DNA of 64,000 bases from VXOZ01 sp965220045 (lineage in GTDB: Bacteria; Chloroflexota; UBA11872; VXOZ01). The translations under genes were made by a program, and so were the position numbers. Location of the stretch: assembly GCA_965220045.1 (NCBI GenBank), contig OZ244803.1, forward strand, positions 3,286,001 through 3,350,000, written 5' to 3'. Shown here piece by piece: positions 1 through 8,171 of this stretch. Numbering within the stretch: position 1 is the stretch's first letter; the number at the start of each line of letters is the position of its first letter. Under the pieces are notes generated by a model. The model did no database searches. It was not told the origin of the DNA and saw only the letters and a list, made by a program, of their open reading frames with translations.

Positions 1-1
1 C

Positions 2-349
2 TACGGTCTTGCGAACCTGCAACGCAGTGAGGATGGACGCATCGCGTGGGTGACGCTGCCGCGCGAAGTGCGCATGGAGCTGGGGGCCAAGGAAACCGAC
101 TTGATGGGACAGGCCTCCCTAATCGAGGGCATTGAAGGCGCGGATATTGCCATCCTCGCTTGGGACAAGAGGAAGGACCCGCTGCGTACGGGCATTTCTC
201 TCCGGTCGCGCACCGTAAATGTCGCGGCCGTGGCGCAGTCGCTGGGCGGCGGCGGTCATGCCGGCGCCGCCGGTGCGTTGCTGGTCGGTACGCCGCTGGA
301 CGAAGGTCTGCGCAAAGCGATTGAAGCCGCCAAGGCCCACCTCGACTGA
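2..349 (+). CDS. nrnA: DHH/DHHA1 phosphoesterase, C-terminal part (NrnA-like nanoRNase/pAp phosphatase)
   Basis: Only the last ~115 codons lie in the window and the reading frame is open from the left edge. The segment is a DHHA1 domain, shown by the GGGGHAGAAG motif near residue 80 of the visible part, which binds the phosphate end of substrate in this superfamily. NrnA proteins degrade 2-5 nt RNA and dephosphorylate 3'-phosphoadenosine 5'-phosphate in the cytoplasm. Position just upstream of truB and ribF matches the common rbfA-nrnA-truB-ribF order and is the main reason for choosing NrnA over RecJ or a c-di-AMP phosphodiesterase. The DHH catalytic domain is outside the window, so activity cannot be judged. 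A GTG at 50 is an internal codon, not the start. Confidence 0.8.
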   Translation, partial: YGLANLQRSEDGRIAWVTLPREVRMELGAKETDLMGQASLIEGIEGADIAILAWDKRKDPLRTGISLRSRTVNVAAVAQSLGGGGHAGAAGALLVGTPLDEGLRKAIEAAKAHLD

Positions 350-434
350 ACTACGCGAGGCCAATACCGGCTTACTCGGGTCGATCTCTGCGTGCATGTA
401 TGCAAGAGGCAAAGGGCAAAGAGCAAGGCAGCGG

Positions 435-567
435 TTTGCGTTGAGCTTCTCGAAGAGTCTCCCACCATTCGCACTGAGCTTCCCGAAAAGTCTCCCACCG
501 TTCGCACTGAGCCTCTCAAGATGTTTCCAACCGTTCGCACCGAGCCTGTCGAAGTGCCCTCCGCGAA
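435..567. repeat. 33-bp tandem array of degenerate family C repeats (4 copies)
   Basis: The TTCGCACTGAGC-like core recurs at 435, 468, 501 and 534, an exact 33-bp spacing, in the 304-bp gap between the phosphoesterase and truB. Each unit is a diverged reverse-complement copy of the family C element (CTTCGACAGGCTCAGGGCGA) found many times elsewhere. Because 33 is a multiple of 3, the truB frame stays open across the array and would translate as 11-residue repeats, which makes truB look longer than it is. Confidence 0.8.
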
Positions 568-653
568 TAACAATTGCGAGTTTCAGACCTCGTCTAGTAC
601 AATGCTGTGACTTTGGCAATATCATCCAAGCCGCGAGAGGCGGACAAAGCGCC

Positions 654-1547
654 ATGCGTCACGGCTTTCTGAACATCGCGAAACCCACCGCTTGCACCTC
701 TCATGACGTGGTGAACGCCGTGCGCCGTCTCATAGGACAGCGGCGCGTGGGACACGCGGGCACTTTGGACCCGCTGGCTACGGGGGTGTTGGTGCTTGGC
801 GTAGGGCATGGCACGCGGCTCATCGAGTACCTTGCGGGCACGCGCAAGACCTACCGCGCGGAGATACTCCTCGGCCGCACGACCACCACCGACGACAGCG
901 CTGGCGAGACGCTGCGGGAACGACCCGTGAACGTGGATTCTGCAACCGTGCGGGCTGCTTTGGAGGAATTCACGGGCACGATCGCGCAGGTGCCCCCGGC
1001 ATTCGCTGCGGTACACGTGGACGGCACACGGGCCTACAAGCGGGCGCGGCGTGGCGAAACGGTGGCGCTGGAACCGCGACAGGTAACGGTCTTTCGTCTC
1101 GAGGTCCTTGAAATGCAGCTCCCGCACCTCACCCTTGAAGTGGAGTGCTCCACCGGCACGTATGTGCGGGCCCTGGCGCGGGACTTGGGCGAGGCGCTCG
1201 GCTGCGGCGCGCACTTGGCAGCGCTCACGCGCACGCGTGTGGGCTCATTCTCACTGGAGGACGCGGTACCCCTCGATGCACTCGAAGGCCGCATCGCAGA
1301 GCGGGGCTGGCAAGAGTTTCTTCTTCCCTTGGATTTGCCATTGCGACACTGGGCGGCTCGCCACCTGAGCGCTGCTGAGACGACCCAGGTGCTAAACGGC
1401 GTGCGCGTGGCGGCGGATAGTGCGGTGGCTCCGGGAGAATGCGCGCGCGCTTACGATCCGCAGGGGCGCTTGCTCGCGGTGCTGCAGGCCGTTGAGTCCA
1501 CCCCACCACTCTGGCAGCCGGTGAAAGTGTTTCGCTATAATCCCTAG
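654..1547 (+). CDS. truB: tRNA pseudouridine-55 synthase
   Basis: A 297-residue protein that isomerises U55 in the T-psi-C loop of tRNAs. The TruB signature GHAGTLDPLATG is present with the catalytic aspartate at about residue 39. The KP box at residues 10-11, the RKTY motif near residue 68 and the later TGTYVRALARDLG motif are also intact. A frame open back to 219 exists, but the extra N-terminus is only translated intergenic repeat. The ATG at 654 gives MRHGFLNIAKPT, the normal beginning of this family, and the usual family length. The C-terminal extension after residue ~235 fits the TruB-C/PUA-like tail. It lies between the NrnA-like gene and ribF, as in many bacteria, and is probably co-transcribed with them despite the repeat-filled spacers. 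Confidence 0.95.
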   Translation: MRHGFLNIAKPTACTSHDVVNAVRRLIGQRRVGHAGTLDPLATGVLVLGVGHGTRLIEYLAGTRKTYRAEILLGRTTTTDDSAGETLRERPVNVDSATVRAALEEFTGTIAQVPPAFAAVHVDGTRAYKRARRGETVALEPRQVTVFRLEVLEMQLPHLTLEVECSTGTYVRALARDLGEALGCGAHLAALTRTRVGSFSLEDAVPLDALEGRIAERGWQEFLLPLDLPLRHWAARHLSAAETTQVLNGVRVAADSAVAPGECARAYDPQGRLLAVLQAVESTPPLWQPVKVFRYNP

Positions 1548-1634
1548 TGGTGCACGTGTAGACGAACTGATCCTCAGGAGACCATTGTGTAACTCTGCCA
1601 ACCAGTCGGATGTGAGCCGGATCGGTATTGATTC

Positions 1635-1669
1635 CCCTCACCCCGGCCCTCTCCCCCAGGGAGAGGGAG
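1635..1669. repeat. Family D repeat (CTCTCCC/GGGAGAG hairpin)
   Basis: A CTCACCCCGGCC start is followed by a CTCTCCCnnnnGGGAGAG dyad. The same element recurs at about 19060, 25990, 51160, 54370, 58030 and 61435, always between genes. It occupies the truB-ribF spacer. Confidence 0.75.
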
Positions 1670-1771
1670 TCGAACCCGCTAGTGGGAGAAGGCGTCTCCC
1701 CGCCTGGATTGGCCGGTTTATTCAGTAGTCTTCTTTGGTCGCGCAGGCAGGGGCAAGGATAGGTAACCGCA

Positions 1772-2731
1772 GTGGAGGTATTTCGTCGAGACCCTGAGTC
1801 TCTTGTGCCTGACCGCCCTACCGTGCTCACCATCGGCAAGTTCGACGGCATCCATCACGGACACAGGCACATTCTGGAGGCGGTAACGGCGCGGGCGCGC
1901 ACCAGTGACTGGCAGTCCGCCGTTGTCATCCTCTGGCCGCCGCCGCCGGAGGTGCTGCGACCCGGCGCTCAGATACCCCGCCTCTCGACGCTGGCCGAAC
2001 GGGAGACGGCCCTTGCCGCCGGCGGCATCGATCTGCTGATTCTCTGGCCCTTCACGCTGGAACTCTCACGCCTCTCACCGCGTGACTTCATGCAGATGTT
2101 GCGCCGCCGTCTCGATCTGCGCGTGCTCGTCATCGGCAGCAACTTTGCCCTCGGCCACAAGCGCAGCGGCACGCCGGACGTGCTGCAGGCATTAGGCGAA
2201 GAGCTGGGGTTTGCGGTGGTTGTCGTCGCGCCCCACGTGCACGAGGGAGAGGCAGTCAGCAGTTCGCGCATCCGCGGCTATTTGAATGCCGGCGACGTGG
2301 CGGCGGCGGCGCGGCTGCTCGGACGCTGGCCCACGCTCACCGGTACCGTGGCGCGCGGCGCCGGACGCGGCAGAGACCTCGGCTTCCCCACGGCCAACTT
2401 ACATCTCGACGAACCCCTCGCTGTGCCCGGTCACGGCATTTACGCCACCTTTGCGTCGATTGGGGCAGATTGCGACGCCGCTGTGCACCGGGCGGTAACG
2501 AGCATCGGCGTACGCCCGACCTTCGACGATTCGGACGAGCCGAGCATCGAGACCTTTGTGCTGGACTTTAGAGCAGACCTCTACGGCCAGACTCTCCGTC
2601 TGCATTTCGTGGAAAAGCTGCGCGACGAGCTGAAGTTTGCGTCCGTCGAGGACTTGATCGCGCAGATGGAGCGGGATGTCGCGGACGCCGAAAGTGTGCT
2701 CGCCCAACACGGGCGCGAGGGGGTAGATTAA
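1772..2731 (+). CDS. ribF: Bifunctional riboflavin kinase / FAD synthetase
   Basis: A 319-residue cytoplasmic enzyme that phosphorylates riboflavin to FMN and adenylylates FMN to FAD. The N-terminal nucleotidyltransferase half carries GKFDGIHHGH at residues 22-31 (the GxFDGxHxGH nucleotide-binding motif) and SSRIRGYL near residue 163. The C-terminal flavokinase half starts with GRGRDLGFPTANLHLD near residue 195, the PTAN motif that binds Mg and ATP. Translation starts with GTG at 1772; no longer in-frame start gives a better family match. Length and two-domain order are typical. It closes the nrnA-truB-ribF cluster. Confidence 0.95.
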   Translation: MEVFRRDPESLVPDRPTVLTIGKFDGIHHGHRHILEAVTARARTSDWQSAVVILWPPPPEVLRPGAQIPRLSTLAERETALAAGGIDLLILWPFTLELSRLSPRDFMQMLRRRLDLRVLVIGSNFALGHKRSGTPDVLQALGEELGFAVVVVAPHVHEGEAVSSSRIRGYLNAGDVAAAARLLGRWPTLTGTVARGAGRGRDLGFPTANLHLDEPLAVPGHGIYATFASIGADCDAAVHRAVTSIGVRPTFDDSDEPSIETFVLDFRADLYGQTLRLHFVEKLRDELKFASVEDLIAQMERDVADAESVLAQHGREGVD

Positions 2732-2800
2732 GCACACGCTCTTCTGCGCCTCACAGAGTAGGGTGTCGCGGATCGCGTGCCGGGATACCTCAACCGCTCA

Positions 2801-2826
2801 CCCTTCGACAGGCTCAGGGCGAACGG
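2801..2826. repeat. Family C repeat
   Basis: A good copy of the CTTCGACAGGCTCAGGGCGA element just downstream of ribF, 60 bp from its stop codon. Confidence 0.7.
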
Positions 2827-2861
2827 TTTCTTTACAAACAGGCAATGATTCAGTGTTCCTT

Positions 2862-3001
2862 CCGCTCGTTTAGTGCCCCACCCGTTCAGAGTTTGGCTCT
2901 GCCGCTCAAATATTGCCCCTCCCATTCAACTTGCTAGCTTGTCGTTCACAGAGTGCCTCGGCCGTTCAACTAGTGCCCCTGCCGTTCGTGCTGAGGGCTG
3001 C
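2862..3001. repeat. 20-bp tandem array (7 units)
   Basis: A CCGTTCA-like heptamer recurs at 2862, 2882, 2902, 2922, 2942, 2962 and 2982, an exact 20-bp period, in the ribF/ABC-exporter gap. The 13 bases between heptamers follow a loose AnTAGTGCCCCTG consensus. The last unit runs into a family C-like hairpin (2982 to about 3048, arms CCGTTC and GAACGG). No ORF is supported across it. Confidence 0.75.
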
Positions 3002-3158
3002 GCGAAGCCTGAGCTTCACGGAACCTCTTGTCGAAGTATGAACGGCGGGGGCGCCCACGCGCTTCAGTTCTACCAATGCTCGACTCCCTCTTACTTGGAT
3101 GCTTTCAAGACGACCGGACACTGGCATCCCAGCGTCGAGCACACTCAGATTCCACACC

Positions 3159-5114
3159 CTACTCCGGCTCACCGCCCGCGAACGGCCCCGATCCTTGAAA
3201 GCCCGGCCTTCCCCTGCCGCCCGGCCCGCGGCCGCGTCCGAACGGCGGCATGGGTGGGCCGCCGTCGCCGACTTCCACGGGGGCCGGTTCCGGCTCGGTG
3301 CGAAACTGGATGCTGTGCAGCTTGGCGTAGAGGCCTGCCTGCGCCAGCAACTCTTCATGGGTACCGGACTCGACGGCGCGGCCTTCATCGAGCACCAGGA
3401 TGCGGTCGGCGGCGCGCACGGTGGAGAGGCGGTGGGCGATGACAAAGCTCGTCCGGCCCTGGCGCAACGTATTGAGCGCCTGTTGGATCAGCTCTTCCGA
3501 CTGCGAATCGAGTGACGACGTGGCCTCATCCAGGATGATGATGCGCGGGTTCTTTAGAAAGACGCGGGCGATGGCCACGCGCTGCTTCTCGCCGCCGGAG
3601 AGCCGGAAACCCCGCTCGCCCACTACCGTCTCGTACTGCTCGGGCAGGCCCGTGATAAAGTCGTGGATTTGCGCCGCTTTGGCAGCCTCGACCAATTCCG
3701 CTTCAGTCGCGTCCGGGTTTGCGTAGAGCAAGTTTTCTCGCAGCGACGTATGGAACAGGAACGGCTCTTGCGTCACCACGCCGACGTGCCGCATGAGCGA
3801 CAAATATTGCAGATCGCGCAAGTCATAGTCGTCCAACCGCACCTGGCCGTTCACCGGATCGTAGAGGCGGGGAATGAGGTACGTCAGCGTCGTCTTGCCC
3901 GCGCCGCTGGGGCCGACCAGGGCGATCATTTCACCCGGTTCCGCCGTGAACGTAATGCCCTGCAACGCCCACGCCGCTTCGTCGTTGTAGCGGAACCAGA
4001 CGTCCTCGAACGAGATCCGCCCCTGCACTGTGGCGACCTCACGCGCGTCCGGTGTGTCGAAGATTTCGGGCTCCATATCCAGGTAGCCGAAGATGCGGTC
4101 GAACAGCGCCATGGCGCCCTGCACGTCCACGTAGATGTTTGCCAGTTGGGAGGACGGGCCGTAGAGATTACGCAGAAACATGACGAAGGCGATGATGGTG
4201 CCGATCGTCAATTCCTCCTGCATCACTTGCCGGCCGCCGTACCAGTAGATGGCTGCCGGGCCAATGGAGGCGAACAGGCCCAGGAACATGAAGAACCAGC
4301 GGCCCACCATGGCCTGCTTGATGTTCAAGCGCAGCAAGTCCCGGCCGATGCCGCGAAAGCGCGTGTCCGCCCGCTGCTCGCCGGAGAACGTGCGCATGAG
4401 CAGGTAGCCGCTGATGTTCATCATTTCGTGCAGGAAGGCGCTGAGGTCGGCTTGCTTCTCCTGCGTCTCCCGCGACACTTGACGCCGGTACCGTCCTACG
4501 CGGCGCGTCGGCAGCACGAACGCCGGCGTGACCACGAGCGCAATCAGTGCCAGTTGCCAGTTCATGACAAAGAGCACCACAATTGTGCCAACGACGGTAA
4601 AGACGTTTGTAATGATCGAGATGACCGTACCGGCGATGACGCTCTGCACGCCGGCGACGTCGTTGTTAATGCGGGAGATGATCTCGCCGCTGCGGGTCTT
4701 GGTGAAGAAGCGCAGCGACATGCGCTGCATGTGCCGGAAGAGCTGCTTACGCAGATCGTAGACGATGCGCTGGCCGACCAGGGCGTTCAGGTAGCTCTGC
4801 AGCACGCCGATCAGGCCGGAGAGAAACGGCAATGCCACCATGCCGATAACGAGCAGGTTGAGCATGCCGAAGTCTTTGCCCGGTATGGCGTCGTCAATGG
4901 CGCTACGCATCAGGAGGGGAGGAATGAGCCCCAGCCCCGTCACGGCGAGGACGCAGATGAGAATGACGATTTCGTGGGGCCAGTAGGGCAGCAGGTAACC
5001 GAGGACGCGGCGCACACCGGCGGCCGTAAACTCCACCTTGGGCTGCTTCTCGTCAGACCGGTACGGGCGGTTCATGCCCCAGTGCCAGCCGCCTCCGCCG
5101 CCGCCGTACATCAT
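3159..5114 (-). CDS. ABC-type exporter, fused permease-ATPase (MsbA/LmrA/YheI-like)
   Basis: A 651-residue half-transporter. A six-helix type-I exporter membrane domain (about residues 40-330) precedes a nucleotide-binding domain. The latter has Walker A GPSGAGKTT (about 403), Q-loop VTQEPFLF, signature LSGGEKQRVAIAR (about 511), Walker B IIILDEATSSLD and the switch histidine in IAHRLSTV, so it should be an active ATPase. Odd features are a Gly/Trp-rich N-terminus and a ~50-residue Pro/Gly/Arg-rich C-terminal tail (PPFGRGRGPGGRGRPG) that is not part of the ABC fold. Substrate (lipid, drug or peptide) cannot be read from the sequence. No partner half-transporter is adjacent, so it probably acts as a homodimer in the inner membrane. 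Confidence 0.9.
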   Translation of the reverse strand: MMYGGGGGGWHWGMNRPYRSDEKQPKVEFTAAGVRRVLGYLLPYWPHEIVILICVLAVTGLGLIPPLLMRSAIDDAIPGKDFGMLNLLVIGMVALPFLSGLIGVLQSYLNALVGQRIVYDLRKQLFRHMQRMSLRFFTKTRSGEIISRINNDVAGVQSVIAGTVISIITNVFTVVGTIVVLFVMNWQLALIALVVTPAFVLPTRRVGRYRRQVSRETQEKQADLSAFLHEMMNISGYLLMRTFSGEQRADTRFRGIGRDLLRLNIKQAMVGRWFFMFLGLFASIGPAAIYWYGGRQVMQEELTIGTIIAFVMFLRNLYGPSSQLANIYVDVQGAMALFDRIFGYLDMEPEIFDTPDAREVATVQGRISFEDVWFRYNDEAAWALQGITFTAEPGEMIALVGPSGAGKTTLTYLIPRLYDPVNGQVRLDDYDLRDLQYLSLMRHVGVVTQEPFLFHTSLRENLLYANPDATEAELVEAAKAAQIHDFITGLPEQYETVVGERGFRLSGGEKQRVAIARVFLKNPRIIILDEATSSLDSQSEELIQQALNTLRQGRTSFVIAHRLSTVRAADRILVLDEGRAVESGTHEELLAQAGLYAKLHSIQFRTEPEPAPVEVGDGGPPMPPFGRGRGPGGRGRPGFQGSGPFAGGEPE

Positions 5115-5227
5115 ACGCGGTGCTCCGGATGGCGGCTGAGTCTACAGGGTCTCCTTAGAAACTCTGGATGTTTCGCCATTGGTCTACCGTAGTTTGGCCC
5201 CGGTCTTCCATCGTTCATATTCTCTGG

Positions 5228-5252
5228 TAGCGCAGGTTTGCAACCCCGTATC
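5228..5252. repeat. Family E repeat, degenerate
   Basis: GTAGCGCAGGTTTGCAACC is the left half of the family E dyad (GCAGGTTTGCAACCTGC); the right arm is diverged. It lies upstream of the ABC exporter start. Beyond it, 5255-5600 holds no feature I can identify. Confidence 0.5.
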
Positions 5253-5605
5253 ACGTACGGGGCAGGCTCTGCGCCGGGCCTGCGTGACACTCGCCTTGTG
5301 AGACGGGGTGTCGCTGCTGGCCGACAAGGGTGCGCGCTCAACTGCGCACGAGAATGCTCCGGCGTGATCTCAGCAGCGGCGCGTTCACCGGGCATTCCAA
5401 ATCGTGCGGGTGAGCGCACAACTACCATTTCTATATTAACCATTACGTGAATGTTGCACAATGCGTGGGAGCCTTGAGAGATACGAATCTCACGGGGAAA
5501 GCGTCACGGCGCGGTTAGGAGGAGCGTGAGAGTATGCGTTCGGAAGTTAGCTGCAAGCGGTTTTTGCCAACCGGCTTCACCGGCGTGAAGCCGGGATTTG
5601 GGCAA

Positions 5606-6470
5606 AGATGAAGATGGATTCCCGCTTTCCCGGGAATGACGGAAGGAGAGGGGCCGCCCTCCTTGTTGCGCGGGGGCTTGTCCCCCGCCTCCGCGGCGCA
5701 CGTACACCTTGTCCAGGACGCATGCGGCGAAGGTTGTACCCCTCTGTGCGCAAATGACTCTGTGCCTGCACCAGCTAGCAGGCTGCCTCTCCGTCACTCC
5801 GGCGGAAGCCGGAGTCCAGGAGTAGGGCGGGTGATGCCTCCGGTAGGCGTGCAGCAGAGTCGTCGCACTTGGAAGAGAAGAAAGATGGATTCCCGCTTTC
5901 GCGGGAATGACGGAAAGGAAGAGGCGCTGTCCGTGTAGATGGAGTCCCCGCTTTCGCGGATATGGCGGAAAGAGAGGGGCCGCTCTCCTTGTAGCGCGGG
6001 GGCTTGTCCCCCGCCTCCGTCGGGCACGTACACGCTGTTCAGGACGCATTCGGCGAGGGTTGTACCCCTCATGTGCGCAAATGACTCTGTGCCTGCACCA
6101 GCTTGCAGACTCCCTCTCCGTCACTCCGGCGGAAGCCGGAGTCCAGTGGGTGGGGCGGGTGATGCCTCCAGTAGGCGTGTAGCAGAGTCGTCGCACTTGG
6201 AAGAGAAGAAAGATGGATTCCCGCTTTCGCGGGAATGACGGAAAGGTAGAGGCGCTGTCCTTGTAGAAGGATTCCCCGCTTTGGCGGGAATGACGGATAG
6301 AGAGGGCCCGCCCTCCTTGTAGCGCGGGGGCTTGTCCCCCGCCACCGCGGCGCACGTACACGCTGTCCAGGACGCATTCGGCGAAGGTTGTACCCCTCAT
6401 GTGCGCAAAATGACTCTGTGCCTGCACCAGCTAGCAGGCTCCTCTTCCGTCACGCCGGCGGAAGCCGGAG
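5606..6470. repeat. ~327-bp composite tandem array (about 2.6 copies) of REP-like elements
   Basis: The family A palindrome (GCGGGGGCTTGTCCCCCGC) occurs at 5670, 5996 and 6324, a period of 326-328 bp. Each unit has the same order: family A, a ~100-bp stretch ending GTACCCCTC-TGTGCGCAAA, a GCCGGAGTCC-type hairpin, then one or two family B hairpins (TCCCGCTTTCGCGGGA). The third unit is truncated. Long ORFs on both strands here are only translations of the repeat and have no homologue-like features. Confidence 0.85.
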
Positions 6471-6540
6471 TCTAGGATCGCGGTGGAACCGGATTGCGGC
6501 GCTAAGCGCGAGCGGAACAGGCACTTTGCTGCGCTAAAGG

Positions 6541-6570
6541 CGTAGGGGCACGATATATCGTGCCCCTACG
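6541..6570. repeat. Family F: perfect 30-bp palindrome, candidate terminator
   Basis: A perfect 30-bp palindrome with half-site CGTAGGGGCACGATA, four bases beyond the stop codon of the leftward gene that ends at 6575. It could act as a transcription terminator for that gene. A near-identical copy occurs at 61494-61521. Confidence 0.8.
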
Positions 6571-6574
6571 CCTT

Positions 6575-6838
6575 TCAATCGTCACCGGAGGAAGCGGCGG
6601 TTCCGGGCTGTTCTTCTTTGCTCGCTTCCCCGTGCCTGAGCATATCCCGCAATCCCTCGAACAACCCTTCCAGGCGTGCCACGCGCTGCTCTAGATTGGA
6701 AACGCGCGTGCTTATTTCACGTAATTCCGCGCGAAGCTCGTTGCGCAGGTTATTCTGCCCGTGCGTAACGAACGTAGCAACCGCAATGGCGGCCAGCACG
6801 ACGGTGGCGATTGTGGCCCAAAACTCGTAGTTTTCCAT
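6575..6838 (-). CDS. Small membrane-anchored coiled-coil protein
   Basis: An 87-residue protein of unknown function. Residues 5-24 form one transmembrane helix (FWATIATVVLAAIAVATFV). This is followed by a heptad-patterned helix (LRNELRAELREISTRVSNLE) and a charged tail, so it is probably an N-terminally anchored cytoplasmic coiled coil. The ATG at 6838 is preferred over an upstream TTG at 6871, which would add an unlikely hydrophilic leader. It starts 45 bp after the stop of the paralogous membrane protein at 6884-7255 and is probably co-transcribed with it. The family F palindrome sits right after its stop. Confidence 0.6.
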   Translation of the reverse strand: MENYEFWATIATVVLAAIAVATFVTHGQNNLRNELRAELREISTRVSNLEQRVARLEGLFEGLRDMLRHGEASKEEQPGTAASSGDD

Positions 6839-6883
6839 TACCGACGCCCCATGCAGACAATTCCACAACAATGCCGGAAACTG

Positions 6884-7255
6884 TCAGAAGATGTCGCTGA
6901 GCTTCTTGCCGGAGTAGAAGACATTGATGACGACGATTGCTGCCCAGACGAGACCGACTCCCAGAATGCCGGCGCCGCCTTCGAGCACAATCCCGGTTGC
7001 CGGGACTGCGAAGACCAGCGAGCAAATAGGGACGGCGGGCGACACGCTTTTCGGTTTTACGTTCTGCAGGCGTGCTTCCACGCGGCGGTCGATCACGGCA
7101 TCGAGGCGCTCCATGAGCATATCGGTCAGCTCCTCGTTGTACTCCGCGCCAAGTTCTTGCCGCGCCGAGAGGATAGCGTCCAGTTCCTCCCGGGTGCCAT
7201 CCGCCTTTGGGCGCTCTTGCTTGTCTTGCCCTGCTCCGCTGCTGCTCATGCTCAT
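6884..7255 (-). CDS. Small two-helix membrane protein, paralogue 1
   Basis: A 123-residue protein of unknown function and one of three paralogues in 6.9-8.5 kb. The N-terminal ~60 residues are a charged soluble segment with the shared pattern TREELDAILSARQELGAEYN and a run ending in IDRRVEARL. The C-terminal half has two hydrophobic helices and ends GKKLSDIF. The N-terminal segment probably forms a cytoplasmic coiled coil or oligomerisation region. AGAGGG lies just before the start; ATG at 7255 or 7249 are both possible. It shares its strand and probable transcript with the coiled-coil protein at 6575-6838. Confidence 0.65.
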   Translation of the reverse strand: MSMSSSGAGQDKQERPKADGTREELDAILSARQELGAEYNEELTDMLMERLDAVIDRRVEARLQNVKPKSVSPAVPICSLVFAVPATGIVLEGGAGILGVGLVWAAIVVINVFYSGKKLSDIF

Positions 7256-7420
7256 TGTCCCTCTTGTTCGATGGCGCAGTGCTCGCTCTGGCGCTCACGC
7301 TGCCTATTGTCTTAAGTGTCTTTCGATAGTATCGCGGCGCGATTCGTTTGGAGTGACAAAGCCCCACGTTATATTTAGGAAGTGTCACACTTGTGCCGAA
7401 ACTGCGAGAAGCTACTTAAG

Positions 7421-7441
7421 AATCGGCTCGATAAGCCGATT
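7421..7441. other. Hairpin in the 386-bp gap between paralogues 1 and 2
   Basis: AATCGGCT-CGATA-AGCCGATT, an 8-bp perfect stem. It is distant (about 200 bp) from the gene upstream on the minus strand and lacks a clear T-run, so its role is unknown. The same gap has a family C dyad at 7572-7602 (arms CTTCGACA and TGTCGAAG). I see nothing else between 7256 and 7641. Confidence 0.45.
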
Positions 7442-7641
7442 TGTGCTTCGAAAAGGGCTTCTGTGAAGCCCAGGCTTCGCGCAGCACTCAACACGAACGG
7501 ATATACACCCTTTTCCGTTCGCCCCCGCATCGTCCGATACGCTGTATCGAGTACGGAGCAAGCACTACGTACTTCGACAAGCTCAGTACAGGCCTGTCGA
7601 AGGGCGAGACTGCACGGAGCAACGCATCTATGGGATGGCCT

Positions 7642-8028
7642 TTAAAAAATGTCGCCGAGCTTCTTGCCCGAGTAGAGGATATTGACGATGATCACTGCGG
7701 CCCAGACGACGAGTACGCCTCGAAAGCCGACCAAACTTGCCGCGATCGCCGTCAAAGGGATCGCGAATATGAATGACGTGATCGGCACGGCCGGCGAAAG
7801 GGTACTCTTATTCGGTTCTTTCTGCAGGCGCTCTTCCACCCGGCGGTCGATGACATCATCGAGGCGCTCCATCAGCATGTCGGCCAGTTCTTCGTTGTAC
7901 TCCGAGCCGAGTTCCTGCCGCGCCGAGAGGATGGAGTCCAACTCCTCGCGGGTGCTCTTCGCTTCCTGGCGCTCCTTCTTGCTGCGGTCACCCTTATTCT
8001 TGCTCCGGTCGCCCTTGTTCTTGCTCAT
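7642..8028 (-). CDS. Small two-helix membrane protein, paralogue 2
   Basis: A 128-residue protein, closely similar to the one at 6884-7255 (shared TREELDSILSARQELGSEYN, IDRRVEERL and the terminal YSGKKLGDIF). Its N-terminus differs: a Lys/Arg/Asp-rich stretch made of a repeated NKGDRSK unit, a short in-frame duplication. Two hydrophobic helices follow at about residues 75-95 and 100-120. The function is unknown. The strong conservation of the charged motif against the freer membrane segments suggests the soluble part is the working part. Confidence 0.65.
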   Translation of the reverse strand: MSKNKGDRSKNKGDRSKKERQEAKSTREELDSILSARQELGSEYNEELADMLMERLDDVIDRRVEERLQKEPNKSTLSPAVPITSFIFAIPLTAIAASLVGFRGVLVVWAAVIIVNILYSGKKLGDIF

Positions 8029-8171
8029 GGTCGTTTTCTTTCTACCTGCATTAACGGTGATCGCTTTGGCGCGCCGACGTTTCCGTCGCTGAGGCGCCTA
8101 CTCGCATTCCTTGGTATCCCGGCTTTCCTGCCAGTTTGCCGGCCCGCACAACACTGCGCGATGGTCCCAGG

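Noticed and set aside
219..653. N-terminally extended TruB starting at 219
   Set aside because: The extension is translated 33-bp repeat plus the overlapping end of the previous gene. The family N-terminus begins at 654.
1661..1690. GGGTTCGACTCCC on the minus strand, like a tRNA T-arm
   Set aside because: It is part of a family D repeat. No acceptor, D- or anticodon arms can be drawn around it.
5504..6427. 307-residue minus-strand frame with repeated RHSRESGNPS-like segments
   Set aside because: It is a translation of the ~327-bp composite repeat; such RHSRESGNP or RLRGND strings mark family B repeats, not protein.
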